From assembly GCF_030317205.1 (NCBI RefSeq), contig NZ_JASZYB010000002.1, positions 858,501 through 922,500 on the forward strand: a DNA stretch of 64,000 nt, written 5' to 3'. Below the pieces are notes generated by a model that searched no databases, was not told the origin of the DNA, and saw nothing but the letters and a program-made list of their open reading frames with translations. Below, piece by piece: positions 1 through 7,026 of the stretch; the stretch's first letter is position 1, and every line of letters starts with the position of its first letter. The translations under genes and the position numbers were made by a program. The DNA comes from Variovorax sp. J2L1-78 (lineage in GTDB: Bacteria > Pseudomonadota > Gammaproteobacteria > Burkholderiales > Burkholderiaceae_C).

Positions 1-483
1 GTGCGCCGCAGCATCCTGCCCGAAGGCCATGTGACGTCGGACGCGCGCAACCTGCTGCTGTACTACCGCATCGACCACACGGGCCGGCTCATCATGGGCG
101 GCCGCGGCAGCTTCCGCGAGCCCGATCCGTCGCAGCCCGGCAACTGGTCGCATCTGGAGAACGTGGTCGGCAAGCTGTTCCCGCAGGCGGCCGACGTGCC
201 GATCGCCTACCGCTGGTGCGGGCATGTCGCGATCACGCGCGACTACATGCCGCACCTGCACGAACCGGCGCCGGGGTTGCTGATCGACATCGGCTGCCAG
301 GGCCGTGGCGTCGGCCTGCAGACGCGCATGGGCCAGGCGCTGGCCGAGTACATCGCGACCGGCAACCAGCAGGCGTTGCCTGTCGCGCCGTCGAGCATCA
401 AGCCATTTCCGCTGTACGGCCTGCGCCGGCTCTACGTCTCGGCCGTGATCGGCTGGTACCGGATGACCGACGGGGGCGTCTGA
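1..483 (+). CDS. FAD-dependent oxidoreductase, DAO family (C-terminal part, gene starts before window)
   Basis: The frame is open from the first base, so only the last 160 codons are visible. The segment has the pattern of the C-terminal half of D-amino-acid-oxidase-type flavoenzymes: a substrate-domain strand with GRLIMGGRGSFREPDP, then a late glycine-rich FAD-contacting stretch around residues 93-107 (LLIDIGCQGRGVGLQT) followed by a helix that ends the fold. Such enzymes oxidise a C-N bond of amines or amino acids, for example gamma-glutamylputrescine or glycine oxidases. The substrate cannot be told from this part. The stop is immediately followed by a strong hairpin shared with the convergent TetR gene. 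The family is fairly certain; the exact activity is not. Confidence 0.75.
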   Translation: MRRSILPEGHVTSDARNLLLYYRIDHTGRLIMGGRGSFREPDPSQPGNWSHLENVVGKLFPQAADVPIAYRWCGHVAITRDYMPHLHEPAPGLLIDIGCQGRGVGLQTRMGQALAEYIATGNQQALPVAPSSIKPFPLYGLRRLYVSAVIGWYRMTDGGV

Positions 484-484
484 G

Positions 485-512
485 CCGCCTTCGCGTCAGG
501 CCGCGAAGGCGG
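485..512. terminator. 11-bp perfect hairpin between convergent genes
   Basis: CCGCCTTCGCG at 485-495 pairs exactly with CGCGAAGGCGG at 502-512 around a 6-nt loop. The loop contains the stop codon of the convergent tetR gene (496-498). There is no T-tract, so it is a transcript-end hairpin rather than a classical intrinsic terminator. The GCGAAGGCG core recurs in the hairpin at 13649-13680. Confidence 0.5.
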
Positions 513-1101
513 TATCGACGAGCGCCTGCACGAAGCCCTTGTCGAGCCCCTTCAGCCCGAACTGGAAGCGGTAGAAGATGGTCCCGTAGATCTGGTCGTA
601 CAGCGCCTCGGCCGGCCGCTGCGACGCGATGCTGCCGTCGCGCTGGCCACGGCGGATCACGCGCACGCCCAGGGCGCGGCGAACGCTGAGGTAGCGCGCG
701 ACGAAGAGCTCCGAGTTGCCCGTCTCGGCCATGCACTCGGCCAGCACCGCCAGCTGCACCCGGCCCAGGTCGCCGCGCAGCGCCACCAGGTACTGCTGCA
801 CGTGGGCACGGATCGCCTCGGGCGGCGGCAGCGTTTCCGAGAGCGGCAGCATCACCGTCGCCTGGCGCATGTAAGCGTCGATCAACAGCTGCAGGCGCCC
901 CTCCCACCACTTGTAGATGGTCATCTTCGACACGCCCGATGCGGCGGCGATGGCCTGGATGGTGGCGCCGCGCAGGCCTTCGGTGGCGCTCAGCCGGTAG
1001 GCGGCGTCGAGCACCGCGCTGGTCGCCGCGTCGGAGCGCGGGCGACCGCGGCGCCGGGGCGCGTCGGGCACTTCGGCATCGGAGGGCGGGGTGGCATGCA
1101 T
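496..1101 (-). CDS. TetR family transcriptional regulator
   Basis: This is a 201-aa protein with a basic N-terminus (RRRGRPRS) followed by a TetR-type helix-turn-helix at about residues 28-72, including GVSKMTIYKWWEGR, the usual recognition-helix region. The remainder is a helical ligand-binding and dimerisation domain that cannot be assigned to a ligand. It is transcribed away from the hydrolase/desaturase/carbamoylase operon, whose first ATG lies 75 bp away. TetR repressors very often control the divergent neighbour and themselves, so that operon is the likely target. The 75-bp gap contains TATAGT/TATACT, a near -10 element on either strand, but no clear operator palindrome. Two adjacent ATG codons are possible starts; the upstream one is used here. 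Confidence 0.9.
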   Translation of the reverse strand: MHATPPSDAEVPDAPRRRGRPRSDAATSAVLDAAYRLSATEGLRGATIQAIAAASGVSKMTIYKWWEGRLQLLIDAYMRQATVMLPLSETLPPPEAIRAHVQQYLVALRGDLGRVQLAVLAECMAETGNSELFVARYLSVRRALGVRVIRRGQRDGSIASQRPAEALYDQIYGTIFYRFQFGLKGLDKGFVQALVDTAFAA

Positions 1102-1176
1102 GTTGCGTCGGCTTTGCTGTACGCAGAGTATAGTTATTCAGCCGCACGATCGAAGCACCAAAAAAGGACACAGCCC

Positions 1177-2247
1177 ATGACCGCCACGCCCGCAGCCGAT
1201 GCACATGCGGCACGCGCCGATACCGGCGCGTCCCAGGTCGGCGTCTTTCAGGCCGGGGACGTGGTGCTCCAGTCCGGCCGCACCTTCCGCAACATGTTTC
1301 TGGTCTACAAGACCTTCGGCACGCTGAACGCCGAGCGCTCGAACGTCATCCTCTACCCGACCTCGTACAGCGCACAGCACACCGACATCGAGCACATGGT
1401 GGCCGAGGGCGGCGCCCTCGACCCGTCGAAGTACTTCATCGTCATCGCCAACCTGTTCGGCAACGGGCTGTCGAGCTCGCCGTCGAACACGCCCTGGCCC
1501 GACGTGGGGACACGCTACCCCGACGTCACCTATTACGACGCGGTGCACGTGCAGCGCCGCATGCTGGCCGAGCTGTGGGGCATCGAGCGTGTGGCGCTGG
1601 TCTACGGCTGGTCGATGGGTGCCATGCAGGCCTACCACTGGGCGGCGCTGTTCCCCGACGCGGTGGACCGCATCGCCGTGGTGTGCGGCGCCGCGCGCTG
1701 CGCGCCGCACAACCGCGTGTTCATCGAAGGCGCGGCGCACGCGCTGATGGCCGACCCCGCCTGGCGCGATGGCGCGTTCACCGAGCGGCCCGTGCGCGGC
1801 CTGCGCGCCATGGGGCGCGTCTATGCGGGCTGGGCGCTGTCGCAGACCTTCTACCGCGACGAGATGTGGCGCCAACTCGGCGCCTCGTCGCTGGAGGACT
1901 ACCTCGTCAGCAACTGGGAGACCACCTTCGCCCGCCGCGACCCGGCCGACCTGCTGGCGCAGTTCCGCACCTGGCAGACGGGCGACATCAGCGCCAACGC
2001 CCTGTACGGCGGCGACTTGAAGAAGGCGCTCGGCGCCATTCGCGCCCGCGTGCTGCTGATGCCCGGCGACCACGACCTGTACTTCCAGGTCGACGACAAC
2101 CGCGCCGAGTTGCCGCACCTGCGCCACGGCGACCTGCAGCCCATTCCGTCGGTGTGGGGCCACCGCGCGGGCAACCCCAGTGCTGTCCACCAGCCCGAAG
2201 ACCGGGCCTTCATCGAGACGCGCGTGAAAGCGCTGCTGGCCACATGA
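1177..2247 (+). CDS. Alpha/beta hydrolase, MetX (homoserine O-acetyltransferase)-like
   Basis: This 356-aa alpha/beta-hydrolase-fold protein has the layout of the homoserine acetyltransferase (MetX) family. It carries an early strand with NVILYPTSYSAQH, the nucleophile elbow YGWSMGA with Ser146, an acid in MPGDHDLYF near residue 295, and a histidine in VWGHRAGNP near 326. True MetX has GGSMGG at the elbow, so the GWSMGA variant and a non-methionine context suggest a related acyltransferase or hydrolase rather than the methionine enzyme. The start is the ATG at 1177 preceded by AAAAAAGGACA, an adequate ribosome site. Its stop overlaps the ATG of the desaturase (ATGA at 2244-2247), so the two are translationally coupled. 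The TetR gene upstream is the probable regulator. Confidence 0.85.
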   Translation: MTATPAADAHAARADTGASQVGVFQAGDVVLQSGRTFRNMFLVYKTFGTLNAERSNVILYPTSYSAQHTDIEHMVAEGGALDPSKYFIVIANLFGNGLSSSPSNTPWPDVGTRYPDVTYYDAVHVQRRMLAELWGIERVALVYGWSMGAMQAYHWAALFPDAVDRIAVVCGAARCAPHNRVFIEGAAHALMADPAWRDGAFTERPVRGLRAMGRVYAGWALSQTFYRDEMWRQLGASSLEDYLVSNWETTFARRDPADLLAQFRTWQTGDISANALYGGDLKKALGAIRARVLLMPGDHDLYFQVDDNRAELPHLRHGDLQPIPSVWGHRAGNPSAVHQPEDRAFIETRVKALLAT

Positions 2248-3218
2248 GCACCACGACCATCACCGACACCGAGGCACCGCGCACCGTGCGCAAGCCCGCC
2301 ACCTTCCGTGTGAGCGCGCAAGAGCTGAAGGCACTGGCCGTGCGTTCCGACGCGGCCGGCGCGCGCCGCGCCCTCGGCCACCTGGGCGCCATCGCACTCG
2401 GCGGCGTCGCGCTGTGGCACGCGCTCGGCACCGTGTGGGCCGTGCCGCTCACGCTGCTGCAGGGCTACTTCATCGCCTTCCTCTTCAACGTGGTGCACGA
2501 GACCGCACACCAGACGGCCTTCCGCACCCGCGCCTTCAACCACGCGCTCGGCCACTTCGCCGGCTTCGCGGTGGTCCTGCCCTACGAGTACTACCGCGCT
2601 TACCACTGGGTGCACCACCGTCACACGCAGGATCCGGAGAAAGACCCGGAGCTGGCCAACCCGTTGCCGCGCACCCGTGCCGCCATCGCCTGGTACTGGA
2701 CCGGCATGCCGATCTGGGTGGGTCGCGCGAAACTGCTCTGGCGCCACGGCGTGCTCGGCCGCGTGACCGTGCCGTGGGTGCCCGAAGACAAGCGCGGCCT
2801 GATCGTGCGCGAGGCGCGCGCCTACCTGGCGGGCTACGCGGCGATCGTGGCCGTGTCGATCGCCACCGGCTCGCTCGCCGCGCTGTGGCTGTGGGTCGTG
2901 CCGCTGATGGCCGGCCAGTTGTTCCTGCGCCCGTACCTGCTGGCCGAGCACACCGGCTGCGCCCACAGCAACGACATGCTGGCCAACACGCGCACCACCT
3001 ACACCAACCGCTTCGTTCATTTCTTCGCGTGGAACATGCCCTTCCACGTGGAGCATCACGCCTACCCGGCCGTGCCCTTCCACGCGCTGCCGAAGCTCAA
3101 CGCGATGCTGGCGCCGCACATCGTCAACACCGCGCCCGGCTACCCGGCCGCAACGGCGGCCGTGCTGCGCCATCTGCTGCCCACCGACACCCCCTTGCCT
3201 CACACGGAGAACACCTGA
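2244..3218 (+). CDS. Membrane fatty acid desaturase / di-iron hydroxylase family protein
   Basis: This is a 324-aa integral membrane protein with the three histidine clusters of the membrane-bound di-iron desaturase superfamily: HETAHQ at 85-90, HWVHHRHTQ at 121-129 and HVEHH at 268-272. An additional EHTGCAHSND segment lies before the last cluster. Hydrophobic segments flank the boxes (about 45-75, 105-120, 190-230). The family desaturates or hydroxylates unactivated C-H bonds using O2 and an electron donor; no ferredoxin or reductase gene is adjacent. The gene is the middle member of a tight operon, overlapping the MetX-like gene by 4 nt and followed 1 nt later by the M20 amidohydrolase. 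This placement suggests a catabolic hydroxylase role rather than lipid desaturation, which is inference. Confidence 0.85.
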   Translation: MSTTTITDTEAPRTVRKPATFRVSAQELKALAVRSDAAGARRALGHLGAIALGGVALWHALGTVWAVPLTLLQGYFIAFLFNVVHETAHQTAFRTRAFNHALGHFAGFAVVLPYEYYRAYHWVHHRHTQDPEKDPELANPLPRTRAAIAWYWTGMPIWVGRAKLLWRHGVLGRVTVPWVPEDKRGLIVREARAYLAGYAAIVAVSIATGSLAALWLWVVPLMAGQLFLRPYLLAEHTGCAHSNDMLANTRTTYTNRFVHFFAWNMPFHVEHHAYPAVPFHALPKLNAMLAPHIVNTAPGYPAATAAVLRHLLPTDTPLPHTENT

Positions 3219-3219
3219 C

Positions 3220-4461
3220 ATGACCGCACTTTCGATCAACGGCGACCGCCTCTGGGCCAGCCTGATGTCCCTCGCCGAAATCGGCGGCACGCCCGCCGGC
3301 GGCGTGGCCCGGCTGGCGCTGACCGACCTCGACCGCCAGGGCCGCGAGCGTGTCATCGGCTGGGCGAAAGAGGCCGGCTGCACCATCCGCGTCGACCAGA
3401 TCGGCAACATCTTCGCGCGCCGCCCCGGGCGTGAGAACGACGCGCCCGCGGTCGCTTCCGGCAGCCACATCGACACGCAGCCGACCGGCGGCAAGTTCGA
3501 CGGCAACTACGGCGTGCTGGCCGTGCTCGAAGTCTTCCGCACGCTGAACGACCACGACATCCAGACGCGCCTGCCGCTCGAGATGGCGATCTGGACCAAC
3601 GAGGAAGGCTCGCGCTTCGTGCCGGTGATGATGGGCTCGGGTGTGTACGCCGGCGCCTTCACGCTCGAGACCGCACTGGCCGCGGTCGACCGCGAGGGCA
3701 TCAGCGTCGAGACCGCACTCAAGGCCATCGGCTACGCCGGCGAATCGCCGGCAGCAGTCTCGGCCGGCGCACCGCTCTTCGCGGCCTATTTCGAGGCGCA
3801 CATCGAACAGGGCCCGGTGCTGGAAGACGCCGACGTCGTGATCGGCGCCGTCACCGGCGCGCTCGGCCAGCGCTGGTACGACATCACCGTGACCGGCCAG
3901 GAAGCCCACGCCGGCCCGACACCGATGGCGCTGCGCCGCGACGCGCTGCAGGCGGCCACCAGGCTCATGCAGGAGACGGTCGCCATCGCGCTGCGCCACG
4001 CGCCGCACGGCCGCGGCACGGTGGGCACCGTCGACGTGTTCCCCAGCTCGCGCAACGTGATCCCGGGCCGCGTGAAGTTCACGGCCGACCTGCGCAACAT
4101 CGACGACGAGACGCTCTCGAAGATGGACGCCGAGATCCGCGCCGCCTGTGCCGAAGTCGCCGCCGCGACCAGGACGAAGGTCGACATCGAACAGGTCGTG
4201 TACTTCCCGCCGACCGCCTTCGCGCCGGCCCTGGTCGAAGGCGTGCGCCAAGGCGCGAAGACGCGTGGCTACAGCTGCATGGACGTGGTGAGCGGCGCCG
4301 GCCACGACGCGGTCTACGTCGCGAGCCAGCTGCCCGTGGGCATGATCTTCGTGCCCTGCAAGGACGGCATCTCGCACAACGAGGTGGAAGACGCCAAGCC
4401 CGAGCACCTGACGGCCGGCTGCAACGTGCTGCTGGACGCCATGCTCCTCGCCGCGGCCTGA
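3220..4461 (+). CDS. M20 family Zn-dependent amidase (hydantoinase/carbamoylase type)
   Basis: This 413-aa protein matches N-carbamoyl-L-amino-acid hydrolases, allantoate amidohydrolases and beta-ureidopropionases. Metal-ligand motifs are all present: GSHIDTQPTGGKFDG (His83, Asp94), WTNEEGSRF (Glu128/Glu129), EAHIEQGPVLE (His194) and a C-terminal ISHNEVED (His386). The substrate-side GQEAHAGPTPM and GAGHDAVYV segments typical of the carbamoylase branch are also intact. It hydrolyses a ureido or amide nitrogen from its substrate, in the cytoplasm. The start is 1 nt after the desaturase stop. Association with a MetX-like hydrolase and a membrane di-iron enzyme is unusual for a purine or pyrimidine pathway. 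The exact substrate is unknown. Confidence 0.9.
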   Translation: MTALSINGDRLWASLMSLAEIGGTPAGGVARLALTDLDRQGRERVIGWAKEAGCTIRVDQIGNIFARRPGRENDAPAVASGSHIDTQPTGGKFDGNYGVLAVLEVFRTLNDHDIQTRLPLEMAIWTNEEGSRFVPVMMGSGVYAGAFTLETALAAVDREGISVETALKAIGYAGESPAAVSAGAPLFAAYFEAHIEQGPVLEDADVVIGAVTGALGQRWYDITVTGQEAHAGPTPMALRRDALQAATRLMQETVAIALRHAPHGRGTVGTVDVFPSSRNVIPGRVKFTADLRNIDDETLSKMDAEIRAACAEVAAATRTKVDIEQVVYFPPTAFAPALVEGVRQGAKTRGYSCMDVVSGAGHDAVYVASQLPVGMIFVPCKDGISHNEVEDAKPEHLTAGCNVLLDAMLLAAA

Positions 4462-4462
4462 T

Positions 4463-4798
4463 TCAAGCCGCGTCGCCCGCCTCGCCCTCGTCGAGCTGCG
4501 GCGTCTGCCACCCCAGCAACTCGGCCAGCCGCAGCACCACCCAGCGCGCCTCGTCCGGGGACACGCCCGAGCCCGCCGAGCGCAGGCCGGCGTGGATGCG
4601 CTGCAGCACCTCGTCTTCCGACGGCACCTCGACATGCGCCAGGATGCGTGCCTGCTCGACCAGCGCGGTCGCCAGGTCTTCGCACACCTCGTAGCGCGCA
4701 CGCACCACGCCGATGGGTTCGCGCAGGCGCTGGCGCACCGGGTCGCTGAACACGGCGAAGAAGGAGGGCGGGATATCGATCTGGTATTCGTCGGACAT
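4463..4798 (-). CDS. Hypothetical protein, 111 aa
   Basis: No family recognised. The protein is soluble and mostly helical with an acidic C-terminus (PQLDEGEAGDAA) and no Cys/His metal pattern or membrane segment. The central part, ARYEVCEDLATALVEQARIL, resembles small conserved proteins of Burkholderiales of unknown function. The ATG at 4798 (MSDEYQIDIPP) is preferred over one 17 codons upstream because the upstream extension is arginine- and glycine-rich and overlaps the end of the LysR gene. It converges on the carbamoylase gene (1 nt between stops) and lies directly downstream of the LysR gene on the same strand, so it may be cotranscribed with it. Confidence 0.6.
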   Translation of the reverse strand: MSDEYQIDIPPSFFAVFSDPVRQRLREPIGVVRARYEVCEDLATALVEQARILAHVEVPSEDEVLQRIHAGLRSAGSGVSPDEARWVVLRLAELLGWQTPQLDEGEAGDAA

Positions 4799-4805
4799 GG
4801 CCTGA

Positions 4806-5747
4806 TCATGCCCGCGCAGGAGCCGGGGGCGGCCGCCGGGCGCGGTCATCGAGGGGTTCGAAGACCTCCACCACCCAATCGGAGAACGCGCGGATCTTCG
4901 CGCTCAGGTGCCGGTTGCCCGGGTAGATGAGCCGGAAGGTCTGCGGCGGCCGCGACCAGTCCACCAGCACGCTGCGCAGGCGGCCATCGGAGAGGTAGGG
5001 CGCGGCCGCGAAGCGGAAGGTCTGCCCGATGCCCAGGCCGCACGCCAGGGCGTTCACGTGGGCGGTGCTTTCGTTGACGGAGATCGCGCCCTCGGGCTTC
5101 ACGGCGATGCGTGTGTCGCCCTGGTGGAATTCCAGCGGGAAGGCACGGCCGGTCAACGACGAGAAATAGCCGACCAGCGTGTGCGCCGTGGCGCTGAGTT
5201 CATCGGGATGCCGGGGCTCGCCGTGGCGGTCGAGGTAGGTGCCGGCGGCACAGGTCACCCAGTCGAGTTCGGCCAGGTAGCGGGCGACCATCGTGGTGTC
5301 GGGCATCTCGCCGCCGCGAATCGCGCAGTCGACGCCGTCGCCGACGAGGTCGATCGGGCGGTCGCTCACGCCCAGTTCCAGCTGCAGGTCCGGGTAGCGC
5401 ACACGAAAGTCCGGCAGCGCCGGGATCAGGATGCGATCCGCCAGCACCGAACCCACGTCGACGCGGAGCCGGCCACGCAGTTGCGAGCGCGACCGGCGAG
5501 TGAGCTGGTCCATGTCTTCCAGTTCGGCGATGAGGTGCCGGGCGCGCTCGTAATACGCCGAGCCCTCGGCCGTGACGTGGACCTGGCGTGTCGTGCGCTG
5601 CAGCAGCTTGGCGTCCAGGTGCTGCTCCAGGTCCTGCACCAGCTTCGTCACGGTCGGGCGCGGGATGTTCATCGCGTCGGCCGTGCGCGAAAAGCTGCCG
5701 GTTTCCGCGATGCGAACGAACACCTTGAGCGCGAGAAGTTGGTCCAT
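4806..5747 (-). CDS. LysR family transcriptional regulator
   Basis: This 313-aa protein has a canonical LysR N-terminal winged helix-turn-helix (residues 1-60: MDQLLALKVFVRIAETGSFS, then a recognition helix in RPTVTKLVQDLEQHL) and a periplasmic-binding-like effector domain from about residue 90. The effector domain includes the subfamily motif RLRVDVGSVLADRILIPALP. It belongs to the group typified by activators of small dehydrogenase genes. It is divergent from the SDR gene; the 110-bp gap carries two inverted repeats (5762-5777 and 5800-5824) that fit LysR operators. Control of the SDR and SnoaL-like genes is therefore likely. Confidence 0.93.
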   Translation of the reverse strand: MDQLLALKVFVRIAETGSFSRTADAMNIPRPTVTKLVQDLEQHLDAKLLQRTTRQVHVTAEGSAYYERARHLIAELEDMDQLTRRSRSQLRGRLRVDVGSVLADRILIPALPDFRVRYPDLQLELGVSDRPIDLVGDGVDCAIRGGEMPDTTMVARYLAELDWVTCAAGTYLDRHGEPRHPDELSATAHTLVGYFSSLTGRAFPLEFHQGDTRIAVKPEGAISVNESTAHVNALACGLGIGQTFRFAAAPYLSDGRLRSVLVDWSRPPQTFRLIYPGNRHLSAKIRAFSDWVVEVFEPLDDRARRPPPAPARA

Positions 5748-5761
5748 GCCGGGCGCCGATT

Positions 5762-5824
5762 ATTCAGATCGATGAATTATCTTCTAGAAAAGTCGCCGTT
5801 TATTCCAGGGGATGAACTGAATAA
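5762..5824. promoter_or_regulatory. Two inverted repeats, putative LysR operators
   Basis: ATTCA-N6-TGAAT at 5762-5777 and TTATTC-N13-GAATAA at 5800-5824 share the half-site (T)ATTC and lie between the divergent lysR and SDR start codons. The pair of related dyads with about 38 bp between left edges fits the recognition-site plus activation-site arrangement of LysR promoters. Confidence 0.45.
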
Positions 5825-5857
5825 CCTCGAGCCATCTTTCATTCACGGAGAAAAAAC

Positions 5858-6622
5858 ATGGCTCAAAAACTCGCAGGCAAGGTCGCGGTCGTCACCGGCG
5901 GCACCACGGGCATCGGCCTGGCCGCCGCCAAGGCGTTTGCCGCCGAAGGAGCGTCGGTCTACATCACCGGTCGCCGGCAGTCGGAACTCGACGCGGCCGT
6001 GGCGGCCATCGGACCGGCCGCCGTCGGCGTGCAGGCCGACTCGACGAAGCTCGCCGACCTCGACACGCTGTACGACCAGGTAGCGGCGCGCCATGGTCGC
6101 ATCGACGTGCTCTACGCCAACGCCGGCGGCGGCTCGATGCTGCCGCTGGGCGCCATCACCGAGCAGCACGTGGACGAGACCTTCGATCGGAACGTGAAGG
6201 CGGTGGTGTTCACGGTGCAGAAGGCGCTGCCCTTGCTCGACAAGGCCTTGAACGGCGCATCGGTCATCCTGGCCGGTTCCACCACCAGCGTGCTGGGCAC
6301 CGCCAACTTCAGCATCTACAGTGCCACCAAGGCCGCGGTGCGCAACCTGGCGCGCAGCTGGATCCTCGACCTGAAGGGCCGCGCGATCCGCGTCAACACG
6401 CTGTCGCCCGGCCCGATCCACACCCCGGGGCTGGTGGAGCTGGCAGGCCCCGACAAGGCGCAGCAGCAGGGCCTGCTCGACTACCTGACGACGCAGGTCC
6501 CGCTCGGCCGCATGGGCCAGCCGGAAGACATCGCCAAGGCAGCGGTCTTCCTGGCCTCCGACGACGCTGCGTTCGTCAACGGCGTCGAACTGTTCGCCGA
6601 CGGCGGACAGGCCCAGGTCTGA
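5858..6622 (+). CDS. SDR family NAD(P)-dependent oxidoreductase
   Basis: This is a 254-aa classical short-chain dehydrogenase. The cofactor-binding glycine motif TGGTTGIG is at 13-20, followed by NAG at 88-90, catalytic Ser141, Tyr154 and Lys158 (YSATK), and the PG motif after it (LSPGPIHTPG). Arg39-Arg40 after the second strand (ITGRRQSE) suggests NADPH preference. The length is normal. GGAG sits 7 nt before the ATG. It is divergent from the LysR gene and followed 23 bp later by a SnoaL-like gene on the same strand, probably as one operon. The substrate is unknown; many such pairs act on aromatic or aliphatic alcohol/ketone compounds. Confidence 0.93.
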   Translation: MAQKLAGKVAVVTGGTTGIGLAAAKAFAAEGASVYITGRRQSELDAAVAAIGPAAVGVQADSTKLADLDTLYDQVAARHGRIDVLYANAGGGSMLPLGAITEQHVDETFDRNVKAVVFTVQKALPLLDKALNGASVILAGSTTSVLGTANFSIYSATKAAVRNLARSWILDLKGRAIRVNTLSPGPIHTPGLVELAGPDKAQQQGLLDYLTTQVPLGRMGQPEDIAKAAVFLASDDAAFVNGVELFADGGQAQV

Positions 6623-6645
6623 TCGGCGACAACCAGGAGCACGCC

Positions 6646-7026
6646 ATGCAAACCGCCCCCCAACTGCTTCGCACCTACCTCGCCGGCATCCAGACGCCGG
6701 CCGCCGCAGCCAGCCTCTTCGCCAGCGACGGCGTCCTCGAACTGCCGTGGATCCACGTCCGCGCGCAGGGCCCCGAAGCCATCGAAGCGCTGATCGCAGG
6801 CTTGCTGAAGAAGGTCCCCGCCTTCGGTTTCAAGAACATCAGGTTCTGGATCGAAACGCCGGAGAAGGCTTTCGCCGAATACGACGTCGAGGCCGCCGTG
6901 GCCGACTCGTCGAAGATCTACCGCCAGACCTATGCGGGGTTGCTGATCGCGGAGAACGGAAAGATCAGGCTGCTGCGGGAGGCGCTCGATACGGCGGCGG
7001 CCGCGAAGGCCTTCCAGCCGGATTGA
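6646..7026 (+). CDS. SnoaL-like / nuclear transport factor 2-like protein
   Basis: This 126-aa protein has the NTF2-like cone fold pattern: an N-terminal helix (LLRTYLAGIQTPAAAASLFA), then ASDGVLELPWIHVRAQGPEA with the strand-turn-helix around the cavity, and beta strands to GKIRLLREALD. Members are small isomerases, hydratases or ligand-binding proteins. The gene follows the SDR gene by 23 bp, with AGGAG upstream of the ATG. Its last 62 bp overlap, on the opposite strand, the 3' end of the BTAD regulator gene, so the two transcripts are partly complementary. Confidence 0.75.
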   Translation: MQTAPQLLRTYLAGIQTPAAAASLFASDGVLELPWIHVRAQGPEAIEALIAGLLKKVPAFGFKNIRFWIETPEKAFAEYDVEAAVADSSKIYRQTYAGLLIAENGKIRLLREALDTAAAAKAFQPD

